A stretch of DNA of 32,774 nucleotides from CAZBWP01 sp964630265 (GTDB lineage: Bacteria > Pseudomonadota > Alphaproteobacteria > Rhodospirillales > Defluviicoccaceae), in assembly GCA_964630265.1 (NCBI GenBank), contig CAZVRW010000033.1, positions 1 to 32,774 of the forward strand, given 5' to 3'. A program made the position numbers and the translations under genes. Position 1 is the first letter of the stretch. Every line of letters begins with the position of its first letter. Positions 25,011-32,363 of this stretch are shown piece by piece. The notes beneath the pieces were generated by a model. That model ran no database searches, had not been told where the DNA came from, and saw only the letters and a program-made list of their open reading frames with translations.

Positions 25011-25169
25011 TCAGCGGGCGGGCTCGCCGGCTTTCACCGCAAGGCGCCGGCGGCGGCAGCGCTCCGAGCAATAGCGTACCGCGTTCCAGGTCAGCGCCCA
25101 TTTGCGTCGCCACAGAAAGGGCCGTCCGCAGACGACGCAGATTTTGCTCGGAAGCTCCGTCTTGCGCAT
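25011..25169 (-). CDS. DUF2256 protein (52 aa, zinc-finger-like)
   Basis: A 52-residue protein matching DUF2256: KICVVCGRPFLWRRKW, then a Trp and YCSERCRRRR. The four cysteines (CxxC and CxxxC) suggest a zinc knuckle. The family commonly stands near photolyase/cryptochrome genes. ATG 25169 has GGGACA as a fair ribosome site. It comes 18 bases after the DUF3429 stop on minus, so it is the last gene of the SDR-DUF3429-DUF2256 unit, and converges on the FeS photolyase end. Nucleic-acid binding is plausible, not shown. Confidence 0.85.
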   Translation of the reverse strand: MRKTELPSKICVVCGRPFLWRRKWALTWNAVRYCSERCRRRRLAVKAGEPAR

Positions 25170-25187
25170 CGCTGCTGTCCCGCGCCG

Positions 25188-25655
25188 TCAGAGCCGCTGG
25201 ATCAGCGCCGCGAGCGTGACGCCCAGGCACAGCAGCACGATGGCGGTGACCGGTCCGCGCAAGCCCAGCCACCATGCGGGGGCGAGCCCCTTCACCACGG
25301 CGCGGCGATCGAGCGCGAGCGCGCCGATGATGGCGACCATCAACAGTCCGAGCCCGACGGATCGCGGCAGCAGCAGGGCCGCCCAGGCGAGCAGGGACGG
25401 CAGCACACTCAGGCCATAGCCGACCGAGCGTCCGGAGGTCGCCCCACCGGGCGCGGCGGCGAACCCCCAATGAATGCCGCCGAGAAACGACAGGATGACG
25501 GCGCCATAGGCAATCACCGCGTCGATCGCGCCTGCGGCCTCGAAGTCCGGCCAGACCCAGGCGACCGCCGCACCGCCGGCGAACGGCAGGACGCCCAGCG
25601 CGGTGAGAACCGCCGCCGTCCGTGGCATGCCGGCGGCGGTGTTGCGCGAACTCAC
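25188..25655 (-). CDS. DUF3429 membrane protein
   Basis: A 155-residue membrane protein of DUF3429, with about four or five hydrophobic segments and the family marks ALGVLPFAGGA, YGAVILSFLGGIHWG and YGLSVLPSLLAW. GTG 25655 overlaps the upstream SDR stop (GTGA). The family is often near photolyase and SDR genes in proteobacteria. Function unknown. Confidence 0.9.
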   Translation of the reverse strand: MSSRNTAAGMPRTAAVLTALGVLPFAGGAAVAWVWPDFEAAGAIDAVIAYGAVILSFLGGIHWGFAAAPGGATSGRSVGYGLSVLPSLLAWAALLLPRSVGLGLLMVAIIGALALDRRAVVKGLAPAWWLGLRGPVTAIVLLCLGVTLAALIQRL

Positions 25656-26512
25656 CGCCCGGCGGTACGGACCGGGCCGCCGCGCGGGCGGGTGCCCATG
25701 GCCGAGTTGACCAGCCGCATGGCGGTGCCGACGAGGGTCGTCACCGTGCGCCGTGGGAGCAGCAGCGGGCCGAGCGTCGCCTGATCGATGGTGCCGGTGA
25801 TCTTCACGGTCTGCCGGCCGAGGGCGCGAAGTCCCTCCCGCGCCACCGTGCGCGGATCGGTCGCGCCGGGAACGCCACCGGCGCCGAAGCCGGCACGTTC
25901 GCCGAACGCTGTCCGCGTGGCGCCCGGGCAGAGCGCCAGCACGTCGATGGGTTCGCCGCGCAATTCATCGGCCAGCCCCTCGGCGAAGGCGAGACCGAAC
26001 GCCTTGGTGGCGGCATAGGTGGTGAAAAACGGCACGGCGGAGAACGCCGCGGTGCTGGAGAGGACGATGATGCCGGCGCGACCGCCGGCGCCCTGCGCCC
26101 GCGCGATCATGCCGGGCGCCAACGCGCGCGTCAGCACCAGCGTCGCCAGGACGTTCACCGCCACCGTGTCGCGTTCAGCCTCGAGGCTGTGCTCGAGGAC
26201 GCCACCGAGTTGGCCGATCCCGGCATTGTTGATGAGGAGGTCGATCTCCTCGGCGTCGGCCCACGCCGCGACCGCCGCAACCTCTGCTTCGACGGCGAGA
26301 TCGGCGACCTTGGTGGCGATGTGTCGCCCCGGTCGGGCCAGTTCCATCGCCAGCGCTTCCAGCCGCGCGGCATCCCGTCCGGTGAGCAGCAGGTCGGTTC
26401 CCTCGGGCAACTCGCGCGCGAAGGCGCTGCCAATGCCGCTGGAGGCGCCGGTGACAAGGGCGCGCCGGTGTGGACCGCGTGGCCGGCAGAGCTGTGGTAG
26501 GCGTGCGTTCAT
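25652..26512 (-). CDS. Short-chain dehydrogenase/reductase (acyl-lipid-type SDR)
   Basis: A 286-residue classical SDR with TGASSGIGSAFA, NNAGIGQLG, the catalytic Ser (VLSSTAAFSAVP) and YAATKAFG as YxxxK. A C-terminal extension (TLVGTAMRLVNSAMGTRP) is hydrophobic and resembles SDRs that act on lipids. Leading gene of the unit with DUF3429 and DUF2256, and divergent from rpoH. ATG 26512 has GGGGG eight bases before it. Third SDR in the window. Confidence 0.92.
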   Translation of the reverse strand: MNARLPQLCRPRGPHRRALVTGASSGIGSAFARELPEGTDLLLTGRDAARLEALAMELARPGRHIATKVADLAVEAEVAAVAAWADAEEIDLLINNAGIGQLGGVLEHSLEAERDTVAVNVLATLVLTRALAPGMIARAQGAGGRAGIIVLSSTAAFSAVPFFTTYAATKAFGLAFAEGLADELRGEPIDVLALCPGATRTAFGERAGFGAGGVPGATDPRTVAREGLRALGRQTVKITGTIDQATLGPLLLPRRTVTTLVGTAMRLVNSAMGTRPRGGPVRTAGR

Positions 26513-26543
26513 CTGGTCAACCCCCGTTCACATTCGCAACGTC

Positions 26544-26571
26544 CCTACGCTGCGACATCCCTGATGGATCC
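26544..26571 (-). promoter_or_regulatory. Candidate ECF promoter of SDR-DUF3429-DUF2256
   Basis: On minus, GGATCC (26571-26566), a 16-base spacer and CGTAGG (26549-26544), with the predicted start near 26537 and the codon at 26512. The first base of the -35 differs from TGATCC and the -10 ends in GG, so it is one of the weaker copies. Confidence 0.4.
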
Positions 26572-26657
26572 ACCGCGGGCCGGCCTGATGGATCCGCCCC
26601 CGGCGCCGGGTGCACCGGCGACGGGTCAACTCGCGGGCCGCCTTTGACCCGATCCAG

Positions 26658-26685
26658 TCATCCAACGCCGGACTGCCGCCGTAAA
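26658..26685 (+). promoter_or_regulatory. Putative ECF promoter of rpoH
   Basis: TCATCC (26658-26663), a 16-base spacer and CGTAAA (26680-26685), about 70 bases before the start. An rpoH gene (rpoHII) is a known target of RpoE in R. sphaeroides, so a cascade is likely. Confidence 0.6.
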
Positions 26686-26757
26686 GAATGGCGAGCAGAT
26701 GATACGGCAAAAGCCCTCCGGCCGCAGCAGCCGGAGCATCGTGTGAGGAGAGGATCA

Positions 26758-27696
26758 GTGACCGTGATGACGCGACGGCCCACCCACGCCATCGGAACCG
26801 ACGAGCGCACCAGCCGATACATTCGCAGCGTTCAGCAATTCCCGTTGCTGTCGCCCGAGGAAGAGCAGCGGTTGGCGCGCCGGTGGGTCAGCGATCGTGA
26901 CCAGAAAGCGGCGCACACGCTGGTCAACAGTCATTTGCGACTGGTGGCGAAGATTGCCATGGGCTATCGCGGCTATGGCTTGCCGGTCGACGACCTGATT
27001 GCGCAGGGCAACCTGGGCCTGATGCAGGCGATCGAACGCTTCGACCCCGAGCGCGGCTTCCGCTTGGCCACTTATGCCATGTGGTGGATCCGCGCGGCGA
27101 TCCAGGAGTACATCGTCCACGCGCATTCCCTGGTCAAACTGGGGACCACCTCGGAGCAAAAGAAGCTGTTTTTCAACCTGCGACGGCTGAAGAACGAGTT
27201 GCAGGCCCTCGAGGAGGGCGACCTCCTGCCCGAAAACGTCAAGCGAATCGCCGACGCCTTGAACGTGCCGGAGAAAGAGGTGATCAGCATGAATCGCCGG
27301 CTTGCTTCCGGCGACGCCTCATTGAACGCGCCGTTGCGGGGTGATGGTGAGACCGAGTGGCAGGATTGGCTTCTCGATGATGATGTCGGTCAGGAAGCCA
27401 TGCTCGGCGAGCGCGAGGAAACCGCCTATCGTCGGCGCATGCTCGCCGATGCTCTCGGCATGCTGAACGAGCGTGAGCGGGTCATCGTCAGCGAGCGCCA
27501 CCTCCGTGACGACCCGATGACCCTGGAGCAGTTGAGCCTGCGTTACGGTATCTCTCGCGAACGGGTGCGGCAGATCGAGGTCGGGGCGCTGCAGAAGATC
27601 CGCAAGATCGTCGGGCGCCGCCTGAAAAAGCAGTCGTCGGACTGGAGTGGATCCGCCATGGCCGCCGGCTTGCTGCCGCAGGAGGTCGCAGCTTAA
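26758..27696 (+). CDS. rpoH: RNA polymerase sigma-32 factor (RpoH)
   Basis: A 312-residue heat-shock-type sigma factor. Region 2 has AHTLVNSHLRLVAKIAMGYRGYGLPVDDLIAQGNLG and MWWIRAAIQEYIV (aromatic core recognising the -10), the RpoH box is QKKLFFNLRRLK, and region 4 ends in GISRERVRQIEVGALQKIRK. It directs transcription of chaperone, protease and oxidative-stress genes. GTG 26758 has GAGGAG about eight bases upstream. Beside a RpoE-type system the RpoHII role (response to singlet oxygen) is likely, but whether this is RpoHI or RpoHII cannot be settled by eye. Confidence 0.95.
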   Translation: MTVMTRRPTHAIGTDERTSRYIRSVQQFPLLSPEEEQRLARRWVSDRDQKAAHTLVNSHLRLVAKIAMGYRGYGLPVDDLIAQGNLGLMQAIERFDPERGFRLATYAMWWIRAAIQEYIVHAHSLVKLGTTSEQKKLFFNLRRLKNELQALEEGDLLPENVKRIADALNVPEKEVISMNRRLASGDASLNAPLRGDGETEWQDWLLDDDVGQEAMLGEREETAYRRRMLADALGMLNERERVIVSERHLRDDPMTLEQLSLRYGISRERVRQIEVGALQKIRKIVGRRLKKQSSDWSGSAMAAGLLPQEVAA

Positions 27697-27852
27697 GGCG
27701 CGCCGCCGGCCGATTACCGCATGGCTTGGGGTCGCATCCGGGCCGTCGAACCGTCAACAGCAGAGACCATCACGGTCGACATCAGCAAAAGACCGAGCGG
27801 ACGGGACGGCGCGTTGCCGCGATTCCTCGGTCAGCCAGGAAGGATGGATCAC

Positions 27853-28485
27853 ATGAACGCTCACGCGCAAACACTGCTGCAAGACCCTCAGGAGCCGGCG
27901 TCGCGCCCGCGCCCGGACCGCTCGGAGGCCGAGGCTGCCGTCCGGACATTGATCCGTTGGGCCGGCGACGATCCGGGGCGGGAAGGCTTGCTCGGCACGC
28001 CCGATCGTGTGGTCCGGTCCTACGAGGAGTTCTTCTCGGGGTACACCGAGGATCCGAACGAGATCCTCTCACGCACGTTCGAGGAAACCGACGGCTATGA
28101 CGAAATGGTCATGCTGCGCGACATCGGATTCGAGAGCCATTGCGAGCACCACATGGTGCCGATCATCGGCAAGGCGCACGTGGCCTATCTGCCGCGCCAT
28201 CGCGTGGTCGGCATCTCCAAGCTCGCCCGGGTGGTGGATGCGTATGCGAAGCGACTGCAGATTCAGGAGAAGATGACCGCGCAAATCGCCAACACCATCG
28301 ACGCGGTGCTGCAGCCGCGCGGCGTGGCCGTGATCGTCGAGGCGAAGCACCAGTGCATGACGACGCGCGGCGTTCACAAGCCGGGCGTGTCCATGGTCAC
28401 CAGCCGCATGCTGGGCGCCTTCCGCGACGACCCGATCACGCGCCGCGAGTTCCTGTCCATGGTCGGCCCCTCCTCGGACCGCTGA
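27853..28485 (+). CDS. folE: GTP cyclohydrolase I (FolE)
   Basis: First enzyme of tetrahydrofolate synthesis, converting GTP to dihydroneopterin triphosphate. A 210-residue protein with SHCEHHMVPIIGKAHVAYLP (zinc ligand Cys and His), GISKLARVVDAYAKRLQ, and the second ligand in AKHQCMTTRG. The start ATG 27853 was chosen over 27844 because AGGAAGG sits nine bases before it. It follows rpoH by 156 bases with no ECF motif seen. It converges on guaB, both GTP-related enzymes. Confidence 0.97.
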   Translation: MNAHAQTLLQDPQEPASRPRPDRSEAEAAVRTLIRWAGDDPGREGLLGTPDRVVRSYEEFFSGYTEDPNEILSRTFEETDGYDEMVMLRDIGFESHCEHHMVPIIGKAHVAYLPRHRVVGISKLARVVDAYAKRLQIQEKMTAQIANTIDAVLQPRGVAVIVEAKHQCMTTRGVHKPGVSMVTSRMLGAFRDDPITRREFLSMVGPSSDR

Positions 28486-28507
28486 TCCGAGACGGTTGAA
28501 GACGGCG

Positions 28508-28539
28508 GCCAGCGTCGGCGGCATCGCGCCGGCGCTGGC
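28508..28539. terminator. Strong hairpin between convergent folE and guaB
   Basis: GCCAGCGTCGGCG (28508-28520) pairs with CGCCGGCGCTGGC (28527-28539), 13 bp with one T-G pair and a 6-base loop. It sits between two convergent stops, so it may serve both directions, though T-runs are short. Confidence 0.55.
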
Positions 28540-28551
28540 ATTTGCCGCCGC

Positions 28552-30027
28552 TCAGTCTGAAATCTGATAGTTCGGGGCCTCGCGCACGATCGTCACGTCA
28601 TGGACGTGGCTTTCGCGCAAGGCCGCGTTGCTGGCCCGCCGGAACTGCGCCCGTTGTTGCAATTCGACGATGGTGCGGTTGCCGGTGTAGCCCATCGCCG
28701 AGGCGACGCCACCAACCAGTTGATGGATGACGCGGCCGACCGGACCCTTGTAGGGGACCCGGCCTTCGACACCTTCCGGGACCAGTTTCAACTGGTCCCG
28801 CACCTCCTGCTGGAAATAGCGGTCGGCGGAGCCGCGGGCCATGGCGCCGAGCGACCCCATCCCGCGATAGGACTTGTAGGACCGACCCTGATAGAGGAAC
28901 ACCTCGCCGGGGCTCTCGTCCGTTCCGGCGAACAGTGAACCGATCATGGCGCAGTCGGCGCCGGCCGCGAGCGCTTTCGCAAGGTCGCCCGAATAGCGGA
29001 TGCCGCCGTCGGCGACCACCGGAATATCGTGCTTCCGGCACACCTCCGTCGTCTCCAGGATGGCGGTGAACTGCGGCATGCCGACGCCGGCGACCACCCG
29101 GGTCGTACAGATGGAGCCGGGCCCGATGCCCACCTTGATGGCGTCGGCGCCGGCATCGATCAGGGCCCGCGCGCCGTCGCCGGTGGCGACGTTGCCGGCC
29201 AAGACTTGGGCATAATTGCTGAGCGTCTTGATCTTGCCGACGGCGGCGATGACGCCGTCCGAGTGGCCGTGCGCCGTGTCGACGACGATGATGTCGGCGC
29301 CGGTATCGAGCAGGGCACGGGCCCGCTCCACCCCTTCCGCACCGACTCCGGTCGCCGCGCCGACGCGCAGCCGCCCCTGGTCATCCTTGCAGGCGGCGGG
29401 ATAGCTCTCGGCGCGGACGATGTCCTTCACGGTGATCAGGCCGATGCAGCGGTAGTCTTCGTCGACGACCAGCAGCTTCTCGATCCGATGCTTGTGCAGC
29501 AGCCGTTTGGCCTCGTCCTGGGTGACGCCTTCGCGAACCGTGACCAGCGGCTTGTCGGGGGTGCTGCGGGTCATCAACTCGCTCACCGGCTGTCGTCGGT
29601 CTTGCGCGAACCGGACGTCGCGGTTGGTGAGGATGCCGACCAGCCGGCCGGTGCCACGCTCGACCACCGGCACCCCGGAGAACTTGTGTGCCGCCATCAG
29701 ATCGAGCGCATCGGCGAGGGTGGCGTCCGGGTTGATCGTCATCGGATCGACGACCATGCCGGATTCGTACTTCTTCACCCGCCGCACCTCGGCGGCCTGT
29801 TCGGCGATGCTCAGGTTCTTGTGAATGATGCCGATGCCGCCGGCCTCGGCGATGGCGATCGCCATCGCACTCTCGGTGACCGTGTCCATCGCCGCCGACA
29901 GCAGCGGGATGCGGAGCGTGACGCTGCGGGTCAGTCGCGTGCGGGTGTCGACCTCGGACGGCAGGACCGACGACGCCGCCGGGACCAGGAGGACATCATC
30001 GAACGCCAGCGCTTCGGGAATGGTCAT
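28552..30027 (-). CDS. guaB: IMP dehydrogenase (GuaB)
   Basis: Oxidises IMP to XMP, committing purines to GMP. From ATG 30027 it has 491 residues: N-terminal TIM-barrel part (LAFDDVLLVPAAS, IPLLSAAMDTVTE), two CBS domains (LMAAHKFSGVPVVERGTG... IGLITVKDIV), NAD-site GNVATGDGA, the catalytic Cys in GIGPGSICTTRVV, GGIRYSGDLAKALA and the flap YRGMGSLGAM. GGAG is five bases before ATG 30027. Convergent with folE. Confidence 0.97.
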   Translation of the reverse strand: MTIPEALAFDDVLLVPAASSVLPSEVDTRTRLTRSVTLRIPLLSAAMDTVTESAMAIAIAEAGGIGIIHKNLSIAEQAAEVRRVKKYESGMVVDPMTINPDATLADALDLMAAHKFSGVPVVERGTGRLVGILTNRDVRFAQDRRQPVSELMTRSTPDKPLVTVREGVTQDEAKRLLHKHRIEKLLVVDEDYRCIGLITVKDIVRAESYPAACKDDQGRLRVGAATGVGAEGVERARALLDTGADIIVVDTAHGHSDGVIAAVGKIKTLSNYAQVLAGNVATGDGARALIDAGADAIKVGIGPGSICTTRVVAGVGMPQFTAILETTEVCRKHDIPVVADGGIRYSGDLAKALAAGADCAMIGSLFAGTDESPGEVFLYQGRSYKSYRGMGSLGAMARGSADRYFQQEVRDQLKLVPEGVEGRVPYKGPVGRVIHQLVGGVASAMGYTGNRTIVELQQRAQFRRASNAALRESHVHDVTIVREAPNYQISD

Positions 30028-30107
30028 GACGGCTCCGCGTCGGATCGGGCGCGCATGATACACGACGGCCTCCCGATGCCAAGACCGTTGCCGCCGCCGC
30101 GGCCGGG

Positions 30108-30863
30108 CTAGGATCGGCTGGTGCTGCTCCCCGCGCGGTAGCCGGTGGCCACCAGATACATCTCGGCGGAGCCGCTGCGCGAGGCCGGCGGCTTGGCGTG
30201 GCGAACCGTGCCGAAGCGGCGCTTGACCTCGGCGAGCAGCGTGCCTTCGGCCCCCCCCTGGAAAACCTTGCAGACGAAGGTGCCGCCGGGGGCGAGCAGC
30301 GACCGGGCGACGTCGATCGCGGTGTCCGCCAGTGCAACGATGCGCAGGTGGTCGGTCCCCGGATGGCCGGAGGTGGCCGGCGCCATGTCGCTCAGCACCA
30401 CATCGGCGGCGCCGCCGAGCGCCTCGCGGCAGGCCGCGAGCACGGTCTCGTCGCCCGCGTCGCCGAGGATGACGACGGCGTCCGGCAGGGGGTCCATGGG
30501 CCGGAGATCCAGGGCGACGACCCGGCCGCCGCCGGCGCGGCCGGCGCGCACCCGCTCGATCGCCACCTGTGTCCAGCCGCCCGGCGCGGCGCCGAGATCG
30601 AGGACCCGATGGCCCGGTCCGAGGATGCGGAAGCGGTCGTCGAGTTCCAGCAGCTTGAAGGCCGAACGGGAGCGGTAGCCGCGATGCCGCGCCTCGGCCA
30701 CATAGGGGTCGTTGAACTGCCGCTCCAGCCAGCGCCGGGACGACGGCTTGTGCGACTTCCCGAGGACCTTGACGGCGCCGTCGCCGCGACGACCCCCAAG
30801 TGAGCCCGTGGGCGATCCCTTGCCGGCAGGTCCCCGCGGCGCGCCGCCGCCGCGTCGCCTCAT
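30108..30863 (-). CDS. rlmE: 23S rRNA 2'-O-ribose uridine methyltransferase (RlmE/FtsJ/RrmJ)
   Basis: Methylates U2552 (E. coli numbering) in the 23S rRNA A-loop. SAM motif DLGAAPGGWTQV; catalytic-region marks SDMAPATSGHPGTDH and KVFQGGAEGTLL. The N-terminal KPSSRRWLERQFNDPYVAEA is family standard. ATG 30863 overlaps the ppx/gppA stop (ATGA), giving 251 residues, about 30 longer than usual, with a Gly/Arg/basic N-terminal extension (MRRRGGGAPRGPAGKG...). Confidence 0.95.
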   Translation of the reverse strand: MRRRGGGAPRGPAGKGSPTGSLGGRRGDGAVKVLGKSHKPSSRRWLERQFNDPYVAEARHRGYRSRSAFKLLELDDRFRILGPGHRVLDLGAAPGGWTQVAIERVRAGRAGGGRVVALDLRPMDPLPDAVVILGDAGDETVLAACREALGGAADVVLSDMAPATSGHPGTDHLRIVALADTAIDVARSLLAPGGTFVCKVFQGGAEGTLLAEVKRRFGTVRHAKPPASRSGSAEMYLVATGYRAGSSTSRS

Positions 30864-31909
30864 CGGGCCGGCGCCGCGGCGGAGCGCCCGGCGGCGGCGT
30901 CCTCGGCCATCATCGACATCAGCAGGCCCTCGCGAATGCCCCGGTCGGCGACGCTCAAACGACCGACCGGCCAGGTGTCGCATACCGCCTCCAGGATAGC
31001 GCAGCCGGCGACCACCAGATCGGCGCGATCCGGCCCGATGCAGGGGTTGTTGGCGCGCTCCCGCCATGTGCTGACGGCGAGCTGGGCGCTGACGCGGGCG
31101 ATGTCGCGAAAGCTGATGTCCAGACCATCGACGCGGGCCCGATCATAGCGCTTGAGTCGCAACAGGGTGGCGGCCAGGGTGGTCACCGTGCCGGAGGTGC
31201 CGATCATCTGCACGCCGCCGGCATCCAGATGGCGACGGATGCCGCAATCTGCCTCGAACGGGGCCAAGCTGGCGCGGACGCCGGCGACCATCTCGGCGTA
31301 GACGCGCGAGCTGATGCGGTCGCCGCCGTACCGCTCGGCGAAGGCGACGACGCCGATGGGCAGCGACAGGAGCGCCAGGATCTGCGGCGGCCGGTCGGGA
31401 TGCGGCTCGATCCAGGCAATCTCGGTGCTGCCGCCGCCGATATCGAACAGCAGCACGCGCTGGCAATGGCGGTCGAGCAGCGGCGAGCAGCCGGCCAGCG
31501 TCAGCCGCGCCTCGTCGGTGGCGCTGACCGGCTCCAGGACCAGCCCGGTCTCCCGGCGGATCCGCTGGACGAACCGGTCGACATTGTCGGCGCGCCGGCA
31601 GGCCTCGGTGGCGATGCTGCGCACCCGGACGACGCCGAGCCGTTCGATGCGCCGGGCGCAGGCGCGCAGCGCCGCCACCGCCCGGTCCATCGCCGCCTGG
31701 GTGAGGGAGTTGCTGGTGCCGAGACCCTCGCCGAGGCGCACCGGCTTGGCATACGAGCGGATGACGCGGAAGCCGGCGGCGGGGTCGGGGCGGGCCACCA
31801 GCATGCGGCAGTTGTGGGTGCCGAGGTCGACGGCCGCATAGGCGGGAGCGGGCGATCGCAGGCGGTCGGGAAACCGGTCCAGCCCAACGCGTCCATCGCT
31901 CGTGTCCAC
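30860..31909 (-). CDS. Exopolyphosphatase / guanosine pentaphosphatase family (Ppx/GppA)
   Basis: Hydrolyses polyphosphate or pppGpp. The fold is shown by AAVDLGTHNCRMLVA, RSIATEACRRA, DIGGGSTEIAWIE and GTSGTVTTLAA, all of the sugar-kinase/Hsp70-like ASKHA fold. The GTG 31909 start is preferred for GAGG about eight bases upstream; in-frame ATGs at 32005 and 32044 lie before low-complexity sequence. Stop overlaps rlmE start. Pairing with rlmE is common in alphaproteobacteria. Confidence 0.92.
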   Translation of the reverse strand: MDTSDGRVGLDRFPDRLRSPAPAYAAVDLGTHNCRMLVARPDPAAGFRVIRSYAKPVRLGEGLGTSNSLTQAAMDRAVAALRACARRIERLGVVRVRSIATEACRRADNVDRFVQRIRRETGLVLEPVSATDEARLTLAGCSPLLDRHCQRVLLFDIGGGSTEIAWIEPHPDRPPQILALLSLPIGVVAFAERYGGDRISSRVYAEMVAGVRASLAPFEADCGIRRHLDAGGVQMIGTSGTVTTLAATLLRLKRYDRARVDGLDISFRDIARVSAQLAVSTWRERANNPCIGPDRADLVVAGCAILEAVCDTWPVGRLSVADRGIREGLLMSMMAEDAAAGRSAAAPAR

Positions 31910-32193
31910 TCGGTCCGCCTCGCCGTTTTGCCGCGCCGTCGCCGCCGGGATCCCGGGAGAACGTCCCCGGAAGAACGTCCCCGGGGGCGTGGCCGAAATG
32001 GCCATCGACGGTTGCCGCGAAGTCAATTCTAACGAATACCGCAACCGATGCCGCGAGAGAAGACCCGCTATGCGATTGCGGCACGCAAGCCGGCGCGCCG
32101 GCCAAGGCCCCGGCCGCGGCTCTTCAGCGGCTCTTGCCCCTGCCGGCGTTTTCTCCTAACGTTCCGGTCTTCGATCGGCCCGCCGGCGCCCCT

Positions 32194-32267
32194 TGGGGGA
32201 TAGTTTAACGGTAGAACGAGCGGCTCTGGACCGCTTAGTCCTGGTTCGAATCCAGGTCCCCCAGCCA
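32194..32267 (+). tRNA. tRNA-Gln (anticodon CUG)
   Basis: Acceptor TGGGGGA pairs with TCCCCCA; D arm TAGTTTAACGGTAGA; anticodon loop CTCTGGA with CTG; T loop GGTTCGAATCC; encoded CCA at the end. All four arms fold. The reverse strand reads as a spurious GGPGFEPGLSGPEPLVLP-type protein, known from tRNA genes. Confidence 0.97.
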
Positions 32268-32363
32268 AAAAGCGGCTTTTGGATCAATGCGTTGGGTTTG
32301 GTGGCGTCGGGCAAGCCTCGGGCGGATCGGGGCGCCCTGCCCGGAGCTGCGCGGCCGCCCCGC

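Noticed and set aside
32068..32268. A 66-residue minus-strand frame starting MAGGPGFEPGLSGPEPLVLP
   Set aside because: This is the well-known false protein read from the reverse of a tRNA gene; the tRNA-Gln fold explains the sequence.
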